A DNA stretch of 64,000 bases, taken from the NCBI GenBank assembly GCA_028280405.1, contig JANQLW010000017.1, forward strand, positions 1 to 64,000, given 5' to 3'. The notes beneath the pieces were generated by a model that saw only the letters and a program-made list of their open reading frames with translations, searched no databases and had not been told where the DNA came from. Source of the stretch: Bacteroidales bacterium. Its GTDB lineage: Bacteria; Bacteroidota; Bacteroidia; Bacteroidales; GCA-2711565. This document shows, piece by piece, positions 1 through 8,615 of this stretch (the stretch's first letter is position 1; each line of letters opens with the position of its first letter). A program made the translations under genes and the position numbers.

Positions 1-65
1 TAGGGCCCGCCTGCCGGACGGGCAGGAATAAATATTAATAGAAAATATGCGTTATGAAAAACACC

Positions 66-138
66 ATTCCCCGTCAGGGGATTAACGATGCCCCCTATAT
101 CCAATATCTGACATGCAGTTAATCCCCTGACGGGGAAT
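66..138. repeat. 20-bp perfect inverted repeat in gene-free left edge
   Basis: The arms 66-85 (ATTCCCCGTCAGGGGATTAA) and 119-138 are exact reverse complements, 33 bases apart. Each arm is itself partly palindromic (CCCC/GGGG). Another small palindrome with CCCCT/AGGGG lies at 178-191, and a CCTGCC/GGCAGG hairpin at about 10-26. Bases 1-368 contain no convincing gene, only these intergenic palindromes. They look like the short dispersed palindromes common in Bacteroidota intergenic DNA; function is unknown. Confidence 0.7.
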
Positions 139-368
139 AAGAGGCATATTTAGGAACCATTAGCTATTGAGATGAATCCCCTAAGGGGGAATTTGGGCGA
201 TTCATTAACATATTAGCAATAACATTTATGCTACCTTGCCCGTTTAGGAGATTTTCTGTCATTTTCTCATTATGCCTAATAAAATTAGGTGAACTCTCAG
301 AATGACAAGAGGAACAAAAAAAACCTGTTAGTTACTTAACAGGGTTCTAATTCAATACAATGAGTATT

Positions 369-1568
369 TTAAATAAGTTTAAGCTCTTCTATTGCTGTTT
401 TAATTTTCCGGAATGTTCTTTCTATATCGTTATCCAAGCCAACAGAGAAACGTACTAAGCCTTCAGACATTCCCATTTCTTTTTGTTTATCTTCGGGAAC
501 TTCTGAAGAAGTAGATTTTCCGGAATTACTGAATAGTGTTTTGAAATAACCTAAACTTACAGCCAGGTAACCAACACTATCTGCTTCCATTCTTTCCATC
601 AAGGCAGCAGCTTTGTCGGCAGTTTTCATATCAATGGCAATCATTCCACCAAAGCCATAGTCGACATTCATCATTTTTTTCATCAATTCGTGGCCAGGAT
701 GATTTGACAATCCGGGGAATGAAACATCCAATCCTATTTCTGTAAATTTATTTGCAAGGTACATTGCATTATAGCTATGTTGTTTCATACGAATATGTAA
801 TGTATGCAAGTTTTTAAGTATAGAAGAAGAACGCAATGGATCCAAAGTTGCTCCCATTAACATACTTGTACCATCATTCACATCTATTAATGAATTGATG
901 TATTCCTGAGAACCGCATATTGCACCGGCTACACAATCATTTTTACCATTGATAAATTTGGTCATAGAGTAAACAACAATATCAGCTCCCAGTTTCGCAG
1001 GGCTGAATATCATCGGAGTAAAGGTATTGTCAACCATTAACTTCGCCTCTTTTGCATGTGCAATCTCTGCCAAAGAAGGAATATCCGAAATCTGAAGCAT
1101 CGGATTGGTCATCGTTTCAGTATATATCAATTTTGTATTTCCCTTAATAGCGGCTTTTACTTCTTCTAAGTTGGTAATATCAACGAAACTTACTTCAATA
1201 TTAAATTTTGGAAGATAATTTAATAAGAAAGCATAAGTACCTCCGTAAGTAGTACGGCTAGAGATAATATGATCACCTGTATTTACCAACTGTAAAATAG
1301 CATTCGTAATCGCACCCATACCGGATGCTGTAACCCAACCTGCTTCAGTGCCTTCCATTGCAGCTAAAGCATCAGCAAGGTATTTATTACTTGGATTCCA
1401 GTGTCGCGAATAAAGGAAGCATCCTTCTGCTTCACCGTGGAAAGTATCAAGCATTGTTTTTGCCTGCATAAAGGTATAAGTAGCTGAATCAGTAATTGAA
1501 GGGTTAACACCTCCGAATTCACCAAATTGTTCTAGGTCCTGGATTTGACTTGCCGGATCGAATTTCAT
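369..1568 (-). CDS. Cys/Met metabolism PLP-dependent enzyme (cystathionine gamma-synthase / gamma-lyase family)
   Basis: A 399-residue fold-type I PLP enzyme of the Cys/Met metabolism family, which acts on homoserine esters, cystathionine or methionine in transsulfuration and methionine metabolism in the cytoplasm. Visible: the YSR substrate/PLP phosphate motif (Y53-R55), the VDNTF motif with D180 that contacts the PLP ring nitrogen, and the Schiff-base lysine K204 in SMTKF. Full length matches the family. At the place where methionine gamma-lyases carry a reactive Cys (before TxAFL) this protein has Gly110, which argues against a classical methionine gamma-lyase but does not settle substrate choice. 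It sits downstream of thrB and hom on the same strand, so a role in homoserine/methionine metabolism is the natural inference. It is separated from thrB by a strong terminator and has its own promoter box. Confidence 0.85.
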   Translation of the reverse strand: MKFDPASQIQDLEQFGEFGGVNPSITDSATYTFMQAKTMLDTFHGEAEGCFLYSRHWNPSNKYLADALAAMEGTEAGWVTASGMGAITNAILQLVNTGDHIISSRTTYGGTYAFLLNYLPKFNIEVSFVDITNLEEVKAAIKGNTKLIYTETMTNPMLQISDIPSLAEIAHAKEAKLMVDNTFTPMIFSPAKLGADIVVYSMTKFINGKNDCVAGAICGSQEYINSLIDVNDGTSMLMGATLDPLRSSSILKNLHTLHIRMKQHSYNAMYLANKFTEIGLDVSFPGLSNHPGHELMKKMMNVDYGFGGMIAIDMKTADKAAALMERMEADSVGYLAVSLGYFKTLFSNSGKSTSSEVPEDKQKEMGMSEGLVRFSVGLDNDIERTFRKIKTAIEELKLI

Positions 1569-1614
1569 TTTATTACCTGTTTTTATGATTTATTATTTTC
1601 ACACTCTGCTCATG

Positions 1615-1644
1615 CAAATATAATAATTTGAAAGCAATTTTCAA
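1615..1644 (-). promoter_or_regulatory. Bacteroidota-type promoter for the PLP enzyme
   Basis: On the minus strand a TATATTTG box (1615-1622) fits the Bacteroidota -7 consensus TAnnTTTG, and a TTG at 1642-1644 lies 19 bases upstream as the -33 element. The box is about 50 bases before the start codon at 1568. Predicted from sequence only. Confidence 0.5.
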
Positions 1645-1856
1645 GATAATACTAAATATTTACAATCTTTTTTTGAAAAAAATCAAATATTCAAAAGCAA
1701 TAATATACATTTTTATAAATTTCAAAACTACCTGAATGACTTTAGATTTAAAGATTACAGATCACAACTAGACTGCCGGACAATTCAAAATATCAAAACA
1801 AAAAAACCATGTTTTTATAAAATTTAGACTCAATATAATCATCATACATAAAAAAA

Positions 1857-1998
1857 AGAGGTTGTCCCAAATGCTATTTTAGCCATCATCCTGAACTTGT
1901 TTCAGGATCTAAATATCTTGATTACATGATTGATAAGATTCTGATCCCGATAGCTATCGGGACAGATGACATACTATTACACTTTTGGGACAACCTCT
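1857..1998 (-). terminator. Long-stem terminator after thrB with nested palindromes
   Basis: Arms 1857-1871 and 1984-1998 form a perfect 15-bp stem (AGAGGTTGTCCCAAA and complement). Read on the minus strand the stem ends in a run of T, so it should terminate transcripts from thrB. Its 112-base loop contains two further palindromes, ATCCTGAA/TTCAGGAT (1888-1908) and TCCCGATAGCTATCGGGA (1945-1962). The rest of 1569-2046 holds no gene. Confidence 0.7.
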
Positions 1999-2046
1999 TC
2001 TATTTTCTTAAGGAAACAATCACAATAATACAGGCTCGTTGCCACA

Positions 2047-2967
2047 TTATTCGGAAATAATTTGTACACCTATATTGCTTGTCTTTGTTTTTATAACCTG
2101 AATAAAGTTTGGATTTCCTGCAAAACCTTTTTCCATTATTGCGGCTATAAAGTCGATATTATCAGGGCTGCAAACTGCAACTACAGAGGAACCTCCACCA
2201 CTTATCTGGCAACCAAAAGCACCTGCAGAGATCACATGGTTTTTTACTTCCGCATATTCAGGAATGGCAGCACCCCTAACCGGTTCTGCAATATGATCCA
2301 CACTAAAGGCATCACCAAATTCTTCAATATCATGAGTATGTATAGCATGAATGATACGCGAACATCTGGCCATTTGTTCTTTTAGTTTTTCCTGGCCGAT
2401 TTCATAAGTAATAAACCCTCTGGTAGTCCTCTGGCTTTTCTTCAAAATGGCTAATACAACCGGAAATTCAGGCATCTCAAGCTTTAGTACATCAATAGGC
2501 TTATAGTTTTTAACCAAAACAAATCCTCCTAATACAGAAGCAGCTACATTATCGGCATGAGGGGAACCTCCGGAAGCAACCTCCCCCATGCGTGCGATAT
2601 CAATCATTTCATTGGGAGTAAGATGAAGATTAAGCATTTTATTCAAGCCATAAATTACGGCTGCCGCTGAAGCACCGGTAGTTCCTAATCCTGCTCCTGA
2701 TGTCATTTGCTTATGGATCCGAATACTCATTCCCTGCTCCAGTCGTTTTCGTTTGATCAATTCGAGCACAGCAAGCCCGGCAACATTATCCTCAAGACTG
2801 GTAGGTATTGCTTGTGTATCATTTACAAATTCAATGTTTACTTCTTTAGTATCATTCAGGCTGATTTCAATTTCATCATAAGGATCAGCTAAGGCCATTG
2901 CAAATATATCATAACCAGGCCCGACATTGGCACTGGTAGCCGGTGAGCGTAAAACAATTCTCTTCAT
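2047..2967 (-). CDS. thrB: Homoserine kinase (GHMP family)
   Basis: Phosphorylates L-homoserine with ATP to O-phosphohomoserine, the step before threonine synthase. The 306-residue product begins MKRIVLRSPA and shows the GHMP N-terminal motif SANVGPGYD (12-20), the glycine/serine-rich ATP loop GAGLGTTGAS (91-100) and a C-terminal GHMP motif with SGGGSS. An in-frame ATG 17 codons upstream exists, but family members start at the MKRI-like methionine just before the first beta strand, so 2967 is chosen. It lies in a minus-strand set with hom and a Cys/Met enzyme, consistent with aspartate-family amino-acid synthesis. A transcription terminator follows. Confidence 0.93.
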   Translation of the reverse strand: MKRIVLRSPATSANVGPGYDIFAMALADPYDEIEISLNDTKEVNIEFVNDTQAIPTSLEDNVAGLAVLELIKRKRLEQGMSIRIHKQMTSGAGLGTTGASAAAVIYGLNKMLNLHLTPNEMIDIARMGEVASGGSPHADNVAASVLGGFVLVKNYKPIDVLKLEMPEFPVVLAILKKSQRTTRGFITYEIGQEKLKEQMARCSRIIHAIHTHDIEEFGDAFSVDHIAEPVRGAAIPEYAEVKNHVISAGAFGCQISGGGSSVVAVCSPDNIDFIAAIMEKGFAGNPNFIQVIKTKTSNIGVQIISE

Positions 2968-3031
2968 AATAAACTCTCTTAAATCAATGATAACAAACTT
3001 ACAAAATCTTAACGGCAAAAATAATAATACC

Positions 3032-4111
3032 CTATTTTTTTATTAGATCTCTATGCTGAAATATGACACTTTGATATTCTGCACAATATTTTATACTCTT
3101 TTTAATATTCGACCATTTTTCCATATCACAAACCAAATCCTGCCTGCTTAATTTGGCAGGAGCAAACTTTCCGTTTTCTCTGTTCTGCACCTCGAGTAAT
3201 TGATTAAAGCAAACCAGTCCCCTGGATAAAATAATCATTACGCGATTTAAAAACTTTGTGATTCTTTTAATTGGCAGATCCAAATGAAAAAAGGATTTAA
3301 TCATATCATTTATTAATTCCACATAAAGATCATAAACAGGTATCAGGTCATTCGTTGTAGTCAACAATGTTTGATGCCCATTCTTTACATCTTTGTAAAC
3401 ATCAAAAATATCGTTAGTGAATTGAAGCAGGCTCCCCAACTTAAAATAGGCCTTTTCTTCACCCTTTTTAAACTCAGAGTCAAGTCCGGCACGATAAAAA
3501 ACAATGGAATCCCCTCCTTTTCCTATGATTACATCTTTTAGTTCGTCATAGGAAGAATCCTTATTAATTTCCATAGTTTTGCCACTGCATTCCCATTTTA
3601 CCACTTCATCGCCATGTTGATTAATTAATTCGGCATTAAGATTATTTAAGGAAAGAAATGTTTTATAAATGTATTTTGCAACTATAAATTCAGGCACATC
3701 GTATTCGGTTTTTTCTTCCTTAAAGGCTTTCATTACCTGATCTGCATTGATATTATATTCATCACCCAGGTCATCAAATGAAGGTGTAAAGATCATCAGC
3801 AAATTTCGCTTGTATTTCTCTGCTTTATTAATTCGCTTTTTCCTTAGTAGTACCATCCAATCAAAAAGAATATAAAGCATAATGGAATAATAATAGATCC
3901 TGTTTAATCTTTTTTCTGTTAAATCAATTTGAAGCTTTCTATATAACTTCTTAACATTTTTTTTAAAAAAGATCCAATGAACAGTGTGAAGCAAAACAAA
4001 CTTCACACTTAAAAAAATAAATCTTCTAAAAACCAAATAATAGCTCATTAACCTATGTGATAAAATGAAATTCAGGAAATTAACACATTTTGGCATTCTC
4101 AAAAGTTTCAA
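3032..4111 (-). CDS. Class 1 isoprenoid biosynthesis-like protein
   Basis: A 359-residue, strongly helical protein. Two acidic motifs of the class 1 terpenoid-synthase fold are visible: FDDLGDEY (D113, D114, D117), resembling the first Asp-rich motif, and QFTNDIFDVYKD (N233, D234, D237), resembling the second Mg-binding motif of squalene/phytoene-synthase or prenyl-transferase-like enzymes. Between hom and thrB on the same strand, but a terminator separates it from hom, so the neighbourhood does not reveal the role. A start at a later Met (MSYYL, residue 22) is possible because the first residues are hydrophobic and unlike the rest. Substrate and product are unknown; a chain-length prenyltransferase or a head-to-head condensing enzyme are both possible. 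Confidence 0.55.
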   Translation of the reverse strand: MKLLRMPKCVNFLNFILSHRLMSYYLVFRRFIFLSVKFVLLHTVHWIFFKKNVKKLYRKLQIDLTEKRLNRIYYYSIMLYILFDWMVLLRKKRINKAEKYKRNLLMIFTPSFDDLGDEYNINADQVMKAFKEEKTEYDVPEFIVAKYIYKTFLSLNNLNAELINQHGDEVVKWECSGKTMEINKDSSYDELKDVIIGKGGDSIVFYRAGLDSEFKKGEEKAYFKLGSLLQFTNDIFDVYKDVKNGHQTLLTTTNDLIPVYDLYVELINDMIKSFFHLDLPIKRITKFLNRVMIILSRGLVCFNQLLEVQNRENGKFAPAKLSRQDLVCDMEKWSNIKKSIKYCAEYQSVIFQHRDLIKK

Positions 4112-4165
4112 ATACCTTCTTTACTGTAAATATAGCTATTTAGGACATCCGATCAACCTCTTATT

Positions 4166-4199
4166 AAAAAAGAGGCCCGGGTTAACTGAGCCTCTTTTA
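4166..4199 (-). terminator. Rho-independent terminator after hom
   Basis: AAAAGAGGC / GCCTCTTTT arms (4168-4176 and 4190-4198) form a hairpin; on the minus strand it is followed by a T-run. It lies 43 bases after the hom stop codon and ends the hom transcript before the isoprenoid-like gene. Confidence 0.75.
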
Positions 4200-4241
4200 T
4201 ATGAATCAAGCATTGAATACTATTATGAGAAAATATTCGTA

Positions 4242-5270
4242 CTAACAACAGCACATATTTCTATGAATAGCTAAAATATCAGTTAGTATAGAAAAACCGG
4301 TTTCTTCTTTTCCTGCACCCGGGCCAATAATCGTAATATCTCCCAATAAATCGGTAGAAAATGTAAGCGCATTGGTTACACCATTAATTGAAGCCAAAGG
4401 ATTATCCAAAGCAATTTTTTCGGGTGCAACTTTTCCAATTACCTTACCATTAACCCGTTCAACAGTTCCAATAAGTTTGTATCTTTTATTTTCGGCACTG
4501 GCTTCCAGAACATCTTCTAATGTAATTTCAGCTATCCCTTTACAATCAACATCATCTATTTTCATCCCTGCCCCCATTACAATATTTGCCAGAATTGTTA
4601 CTTTGCCCCTGGCATCTATTCCATTTACATCACCACTGGGATCGGCTTCAGCATATCCAAGCTTTTGTGCAAGCTTTAACACTTCCTTATATCTTTTTCC
4701 TTTTTCCATTTCAGAAAGGATAAAGTTTGTGGTTCCATTTAAGATCCCTCTGATCTTAGTCACCTCACATCCGGCTAACGGTCCGCTCGCAAGATTTATA
4801 ACAGGGGTACCAGCAACTACCGTACCTTCAATCATAAATTTCACGCCATGAGCATCGGCAAGTTTTTTTAATCCCGGGTAAAATAAAGCTGCCGGGCCTT
4901 TATTACTTGTGACTACATGTTTACCTGAACTTAATGCAGCTTTACAATGGTCGATAGCTGGCCCACCATCCTTCAGGTCAGTATAAGTTAACTCACATAC
5001 CAAATCAGCATTACATTCTTTTATTAAAGTAATATTATCCCATTCAACTAAGTCTTCTGTAAATCTATTTCCCATACTTGCATCCATCATCATACGATCC
5101 ATATTCAATCCGTTCGGGTTATATACATTTCCAAAAGATCGATCTGCGATCGCAACAATTTTATACGTGAAGCCATATTTCTCTTTGAAACGAACTTCCT
5201 TCTCCTTAAGAATTTCGTACAATCCTTTACCAACGGTACCAAATCCAACTAATGCAATTTTTGTTATCAT
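4242..5270 (-). CDS. hom: Homoserine dehydrogenase (monofunctional, no ACT domain)
   Basis: Reduces aspartate semialdehyde to homoserine with NAD(P)H, feeding threonine and methionine. The 342-residue protein has the Rossmann motif GFGTVGKG (9-16), the SNKGP segment with K124, the GILNGTTNF catalytic-domain motif (175-183) and the signature around YAEADPSGDVNGIDARGK (206-223). It lacks the C-terminal ACT domain found in feedback-regulated versions and ends abruptly in three cysteines. Divergent from the Lrp/AsnC gene, sharing a 152-base intergenic region, which suggests Lrp-type control; that is inference. A TAatTTTG box on the minus strand (5294-5301) is a candidate promoter. Confidence 0.93.
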   Translation of the reverse strand: MITKIALVGFGTVGKGLYEILKEKEVRFKEKYGFTYKIVAIADRSFGNVYNPNGLNMDRMMMDASMGNRFTEDLVEWDNITLIKECNADLVCELTYTDLKDGGPAIDHCKAALSSGKHVVTSNKGPAALFYPGLKKLADAHGVKFMIEGTVVAGTPVINLASGPLAGCEVTKIRGILNGTTNFILSEMEKGKRYKEVLKLAQKLGYAEADPSGDVNGIDARGKVTILANIVMGAGMKIDDVDCKGIAEITLEDVLEASAENKRYKLIGTVERVNGKVIGKVAPEKIALDNPLASINGVTNALTFSTDLLGDITIIGPGAGKEETGFSILTDILAIHRNMCCC

Positions 5271-5293
5271 AGATATTTACTTATAAAAAATCA

Positions 5294-5301
5294 CAAAATT
5301 A
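5294..5301 (-). promoter_or_regulatory. Candidate -7 box of hom
   Basis: TAATTTTG on the minus strand fits TAnnTTTG and is 24 bases before the hom start codon. No well-spaced -33 TTTG was found, so confidence is modest. Confidence 0.35.
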
Positions 5302-5359
5302 TTCAGCATGCTTTCAAAATTTTTAATTAATTAAGATTTTGCTAATAATTTTTATTATT

Positions 5360-5393
5360 TTTGAAAAATCATAAGTTATTTATATTATATTTG
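5360..5393 (+). promoter_or_regulatory. Promoter of the Lrp/AsnC gene
   Basis: TTTG at 5360-5363 and TATATTTG at 5386-5393 are separated by 22 bases, close to the Bacteroidota -33/-7 arrangement. The start codon is 30 bases downstream. Confidence 0.5.
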
Positions 5394-5422
5394 AAAAAAT
5401 TATCAGCAAAAGTACAAAAATT

Positions 5423-5902
5423 ATGGACACACACTTTCATCTTGACAGCTTGGATCAAAAAATTTTGAATATCCTAACAAAAAATGCAAGAATTCCTTAT
5501 TTGGAAATTGCCAGAGACTGTAATGTATCGGGTGCTGCAATTCACCAGCGCATCCAAAGGCTTATCGATGCAAAAGTAGTTGACGGGTCTCAATTCATAC
5601 TAAGTCCCAAAGGCTTAGGTTATAATACGTGTGCCTATATTGGCATTCAGGTTAACTTAACTTCAATCAGTACACATGAGGATGTTTTTTCAAAGATCAT
5701 TAAGGTAAAAGAGATTGTGGAATGTCATCATATCACCGGTAAATATTCCCTGCTCATAAAAATATATGCCAGAGATAATGAGCATTTAAAACAATTGATT
5801 GTAGAAAAAATTCAATCTATTTTAGAAGTCACTTATACTGAAACGTTTTTATCACTGGAAGAAGGATTTTCGAGGCAGTTGCCTATTAATGCGATGAAGT
5901 AG
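5423..5902 (+). CDS. Lrp/AsnC family transcriptional regulator
   Basis: A 159-residue DNA-binding protein with an N-terminal winged HTH (LDQKILNILTKNARIPYLEI, then the recognition helix around ISGAAIHQRI-like residues 30-45) and a C-terminal RAM/ACT-like ligand-binding domain (about 65-150). Family members sense amino acids and form dimers or octamers. Its position head-to-head with homoserine dehydrogenase suggests it senses an amino acid of the aspartate family or a general signal such as leucine; that is inference. Only 20 bases of mostly repeat-type DNA follow before a heptamer repeat tract. Confidence 0.88.
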   Translation: MDTHFHLDSLDQKILNILTKNARIPYLEIARDCNVSGAAIHQRIQRLIDAKVVDGSQFILSPKGLGYNTCAYIGIQVNLTSISTHEDVFSKIIKVKEIVECHHITGKYSLLIKIYARDNEHLKQLIVEKIQSILEVTYTETFLSLEEGFSRQLPINAMK

Positions 5903-6435
5903 GTTACAGGTTGCAGGTTGCAGGTTGCAAGTTACAGGTTAAGAAAAACATTTCAAAAAATAATAATCTATCTCCCCGTATTAAATATCATGAAAAGTTA
6001 CAGGGATTTAGACATCTATAAAATTGCATTTGAATTAAGTATTAAAGTTCATCATTTAAGCTTGAAGCTGCCTAAATTTGAACTATACGAACAAGGCAGT
6101 CAGGTAAGAAGATCAAGCAAAAGCATAAAAGATAATACTTGCCTGCGGCAAGCAGGTTGTAGAAGGATTTGGCAGAAGAAGATATAAATCAGATTTTATT
6201 AAATTCTTAGTTTATTCTCATGCATCATGTGATGAATGCTTAAACCAGGTTGACACAATTTCAAAAATATATAAAGATTTAGCATGGTATGATCTGATCA
6301 CTGAATATGAATCTCTTGGGAAACAAATAAACAAATTTATTCAGTACGTAGAAAATAATTGGAGACCTTATTAACAGTTACAAAACGAAAATATTTTATC
6401 GCTAACACCCGCAACTTGCAACCTGTAACCTGAAG
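5901..6435. repeat. Heptamer-type tandem tract and its inverted copy flanking the four-helix-bundle gene
   Basis: 5901-5941 consists of tandem units of the form AGGTTACAGGTTGCAGGTTG. The reverse-complement type (GCAACTTGCAACCTGTAACC) is present at 6411-6430, with a further degenerate unit at 6471-6484. The two tracts face each other around the small disrupted gene. Such degenerate GGTTGCA-type repeats often flank four-helix-bundle genes in Bacteroidota; a mobilisation role is only a guess. Confidence 0.6.
5990..6374 (+). pseudogene. Four-helix bundle protein (23S intervening-sequence protein family), disrupted
   Basis: Codons from ATG 5990 give MKSYRDLDIYKIAFELSIKV and continue to SSKSIKDN, the usual N-terminal half of four-helix-bundle (IVP) proteins. 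The second half is intact in another frame from about 6161: VEGFGRRRYKSDFIKFLVYS onward to ENNWRPY and a stop at 6372. The frames are separated by an extra 19 bases at 6139-6157 that read CTTGCCTGCGGCAAGCAGG, a self-complementary insert. Removing it restores a normal KDN-IVEGFGRRRY join. The family has no settled function. The gene as sequenced would produce a truncated protein. Confidence 0.8.
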
Positions 6436-6439
6436 TCAT

Positions 6440-6470
6440 GGGATCGCTTCCCCTCCGGGGAAACGATCCC
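6440..6470. repeat. GC-rich hairpin (possible bidirectional terminator)
   Basis: GGGATCGCTTCCCC and GGGGAAACGATCCC pair with one mismatch around TCC. It lies between the four-helix-bundle remnant and lpdA. No T-run follows, so it is more like a dispersed palindromic repeat than a standard terminator. Confidence 0.55.
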
Positions 6471-6542
6471 GGCAACCCGCAACCTATTAAAACACTTCCC
6501 TAATAATTTAAAATCATCAAAAATTTTCATACTATTTTTTAC

Positions 6543-6550
6543 TACATTTG
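6543..6550 (+). promoter_or_regulatory. Candidate -7 box of lpdA
   Basis: TACATTTG fits TAnnTTTG and lies 34 bases before the lpdA ATG. No matching -33 box was found. Confidence 0.4.
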
Positions 6551-6584
6551 TAATTTATAATAAATCTAAAAAACAAAAAAATAT

Positions 6585-7976
6585 ATGAATTACGATATCA
6601 TAGTAATTGGTAGTGGGCCAGGTGGTTATGTAGCTGCTATTCGGGCCGCCCAATTAGGGAAAAAAGTTGCAGTTGTTGAAAGAGCTGAGCTTGGTGGTAT
6701 TTGCTTAAACTGGGGATGTATTCCTACAAAAGCTTTATTAAAAAGTGCTCAGGTATTTAATTACTTAAACCATGCAGCTGATTACGGAGTAAGCATAGAA
6801 GGTGAAGTAAAAGCCGATTTTGGAGCCATGGTAAAACGTAGCCGCGATGTTGCTGATGGCATGAGTAAAGGGATTCAGTTTTTATTTAAAAAGAATAAAA
6901 TAGAAACCATCACAGGTTTTGGTAAATTAAAAGCTAATAAAACTGTTGAAGTTACAGATAGTAAAGGTAAGTCGACTGACTATACAGCTGACCATATTAT
7001 TCTTGCAACAGGGGCTCGTTCAAGAGAACTTCCTAATTTAAAACAAGACGGGGAAAAAATTATTGGATATCGTGAAGCGATGGCTCTTGAGAAACAACCC
7101 GAATCAATGGTTGTTGTTGGATCAGGAGCTATTGGGTCTGAATTTGCATATTTTTATAATAGTATAGGCACTAAAGTTACTTTAGTAGAGTTTATGCCTG
7201 AAATTGTACCATTAGAAGACACGGAAGTTTCAAAAACTTTGGCTCGTTCCTTTAAAAAGGCTAAAATGAAAGTAATGACCGGTTCATCTGTTGAAAGTGT
7301 TGATACCAGTGGCGATTTATGTAAAGTCAGCATCAAGACTAAAAAAGGAGAAGAAATTATAGAAGCTGAAGTTGTATTATCTGCTGTAGGTATATCAACA
7401 AACCTCGAAGGTTTAGGATTGGAAGAAGTTGGTGTAGAAACTGAAAATGGAAAAGTGAAAGTAGACGAATATTACAAAACAAATGTAGATGGAGTTTATG
7501 CAATTGGAGATATCGTTTCCGGTCCTGCTTTAGCGCATGTTGCGTCTCATGAAGGAATTCTTTGTATTGAAAGTATAGCCGGTATGCATGTAGAAGCTCT
7601 CGATTATGGAAATATTCCGGCATGTACTTACACTGTACCTGAGGTAGCATCTGTTGGAATGACAGAACAACAAGCTAAAGATGCAGGTTATGATATTAAA
7701 GTTGGAAAATTCCCGTTTACTGCTTCCGGTAAAGCAAGCGCCGGTGGAAATAAGGATGGATTTGTAAAAGTAATTTTTGATGCTAAATACGGTGAATGGC
7801 TAGGTTGCCATATGATTGGTGATAATGTAACCGAAATGATTTCTGAGGCCGTTGTGGCCCGAAAACTTGAAACTACCGGAGAAGAGATCATCAAAGCTGT
7901 TCATCCGCACCCAACTATGAGTGAAGCTGTAATGGAAGCTGTTGCAGCTGCTTATAATGAAGTAATACATTTATAA
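6585..7976 (+). CDS. lpdA: Dihydrolipoyl dehydrogenase
   Basis: FAD-dependent disulfide oxidoreductase that reoxidises dihydrolipoamide of the 2-oxoacid dehydrogenase and glycine cleavage complexes, passing electrons to NAD+. The 463-residue protein shows the FAD Rossmann motif GSGPGGY (9-15), the redox-active pair C40 and C45 in GGICLNWGCIPTK, the NAD motif GSGAIGSEF and the catalytic dyad H442/E447 in HPHPTMSE at the dimer interface. Length is normal. It is a lone gene with its own promoter box and a terminator behind it; no E1, E2 or glycine-cleavage genes are adjacent, so which complex it serves cannot be said. Confidence 0.95.
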   Translation: MNYDIIVIGSGPGGYVAAIRAAQLGKKVAVVERAELGGICLNWGCIPTKALLKSAQVFNYLNHAADYGVSIEGEVKADFGAMVKRSRDVADGMSKGIQFLFKKNKIETITGFGKLKANKTVEVTDSKGKSTDYTADHIILATGARSRELPNLKQDGEKIIGYREAMALEKQPESMVVVGSGAIGSEFAYFYNSIGTKVTLVEFMPEIVPLEDTEVSKTLARSFKKAKMKVMTGSSVESVDTSGDLCKVSIKTKKGEEIIEAEVVLSAVGISTNLEGLGLEEVGVETENGKVKVDEYYKTNVDGVYAIGDIVSGPALAHVASHEGILCIESIAGMHVEALDYGNIPACTYTVPEVASVGMTEQQAKDAGYDIKVGKFPFTASGKASAGGNKDGFVKVIFDAKYGEWLGCHMIGDNVTEMISEAVVARKLETTGEEIIKAVHPHPTMSEAVMEAVAAAYNEVIHL

Positions 7977-7995
7977 TATTGTTATAAAATAATTA

Positions 7996-8026
7996 TAATC
8001 TCCTCTATTTTAGGGGAGATTATTTT
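7996..8026 (+). terminator. Rho-independent terminator after lpdA
   Basis: AATCTCC/GGAGATT arms enclose TCTATTTTAGG-type loop sequence and are followed by ATTTTTTAT. It lies about 20 bases past the lpdA stop. Confidence 0.7.
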
Positions 8027-8061
8027 TTATATTCACATCCTCATTCTATTGTATTGATTTT

Positions 8062-8610
8062 ATGGAAATAATAAAAACGAAAATTCCCGGACTATTAATT
8101 ATTAAACCTACCGTATTTGAAGATGAGAGAGGCTATTTCTTCGAATCCTATAATAATGAAAAATTTCAGGAAGCAGGTATTGATGTTCGTTTTTTACAGG
8201 ATAATGAATCCAAATCACAAAAAGGGGTTCTAAGAGGTTTGCATTTCCAAAACCCACCACATGATCAGGGTAAATTAGTCAGAGTTATGCAAGGAGCTGT
8301 GGTGGATGTAGCTGTTGACATAAGAGCAGGTTCTCCTACTTACGGACAATGGGAATCTATAAAGTTAACCGGAGAGAACAAAATGATGTATTGGATTCCG
8401 CCTGGTATGGCCCATGGATTTGTCACATTGGAAGACAACACTATTTTCTTCTATAAATGTACCAATGTTTATAATAAAGAGTCTGAAGGAAGTATTCGAT
8501 GGAATGACCCCGATCTAAACATAAAATGGGGTATTGAAAACCCGATTCTTTCAGAGAAAGATCAAATTACCCCTTTTTTTAAAGATTTTAAATCTAACTT
8601 CAAATTCTAA
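8062..8610 (+). CDS. rfbC: dTDP-4-dehydrorhamnose 3,5-epimerase
   Basis: RmlC-type cupin that epimerises dTDP-4-keto-6-deoxyglucose at C3 and C5 in dTDP-L-rhamnose synthesis. The 182-residue product has the family hallmarks: ERGYFFES near the N-terminus, the RGLHFQNPPHDQGKLVRV segment with the catalytic His, VDIRAGSPTYG, and MAHGFVTLED. Length is typical. The other rhamnose genes (rfbA, B, D) are not next to it. It is followed after five bases by a lipoprotein protease gene on the same strand, so the two may share a transcript. Confidence 0.95.
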   Translation: MEIIKTKIPGLLIIKPTVFEDERGYFFESYNNEKFQEAGIDVRFLQDNESKSQKGVLRGLHFQNPPHDQGKLVRVMQGAVVDVAVDIRAGSPTYGQWESIKLTGENKMMYWIPPGMAHGFVTLEDNTIFFYKCTNVYNKESEGSIRWNDPDLNIKWGIENPILSEKDQITPFFKDFKSNFKF

Positions 8611-8615
8611 TTACA

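Noticed and set aside
2062..2385. Plus-strand frames opposite thrB
   Set aside because: Homoserine kinase motifs on the minus strand are unambiguous.
7357..7650. Antisense open frames within lpdA, rfbC, uvrA and others
   Set aside because: They are low-complexity frames in the shadow of clear genes with strong family motifs on the other strand.
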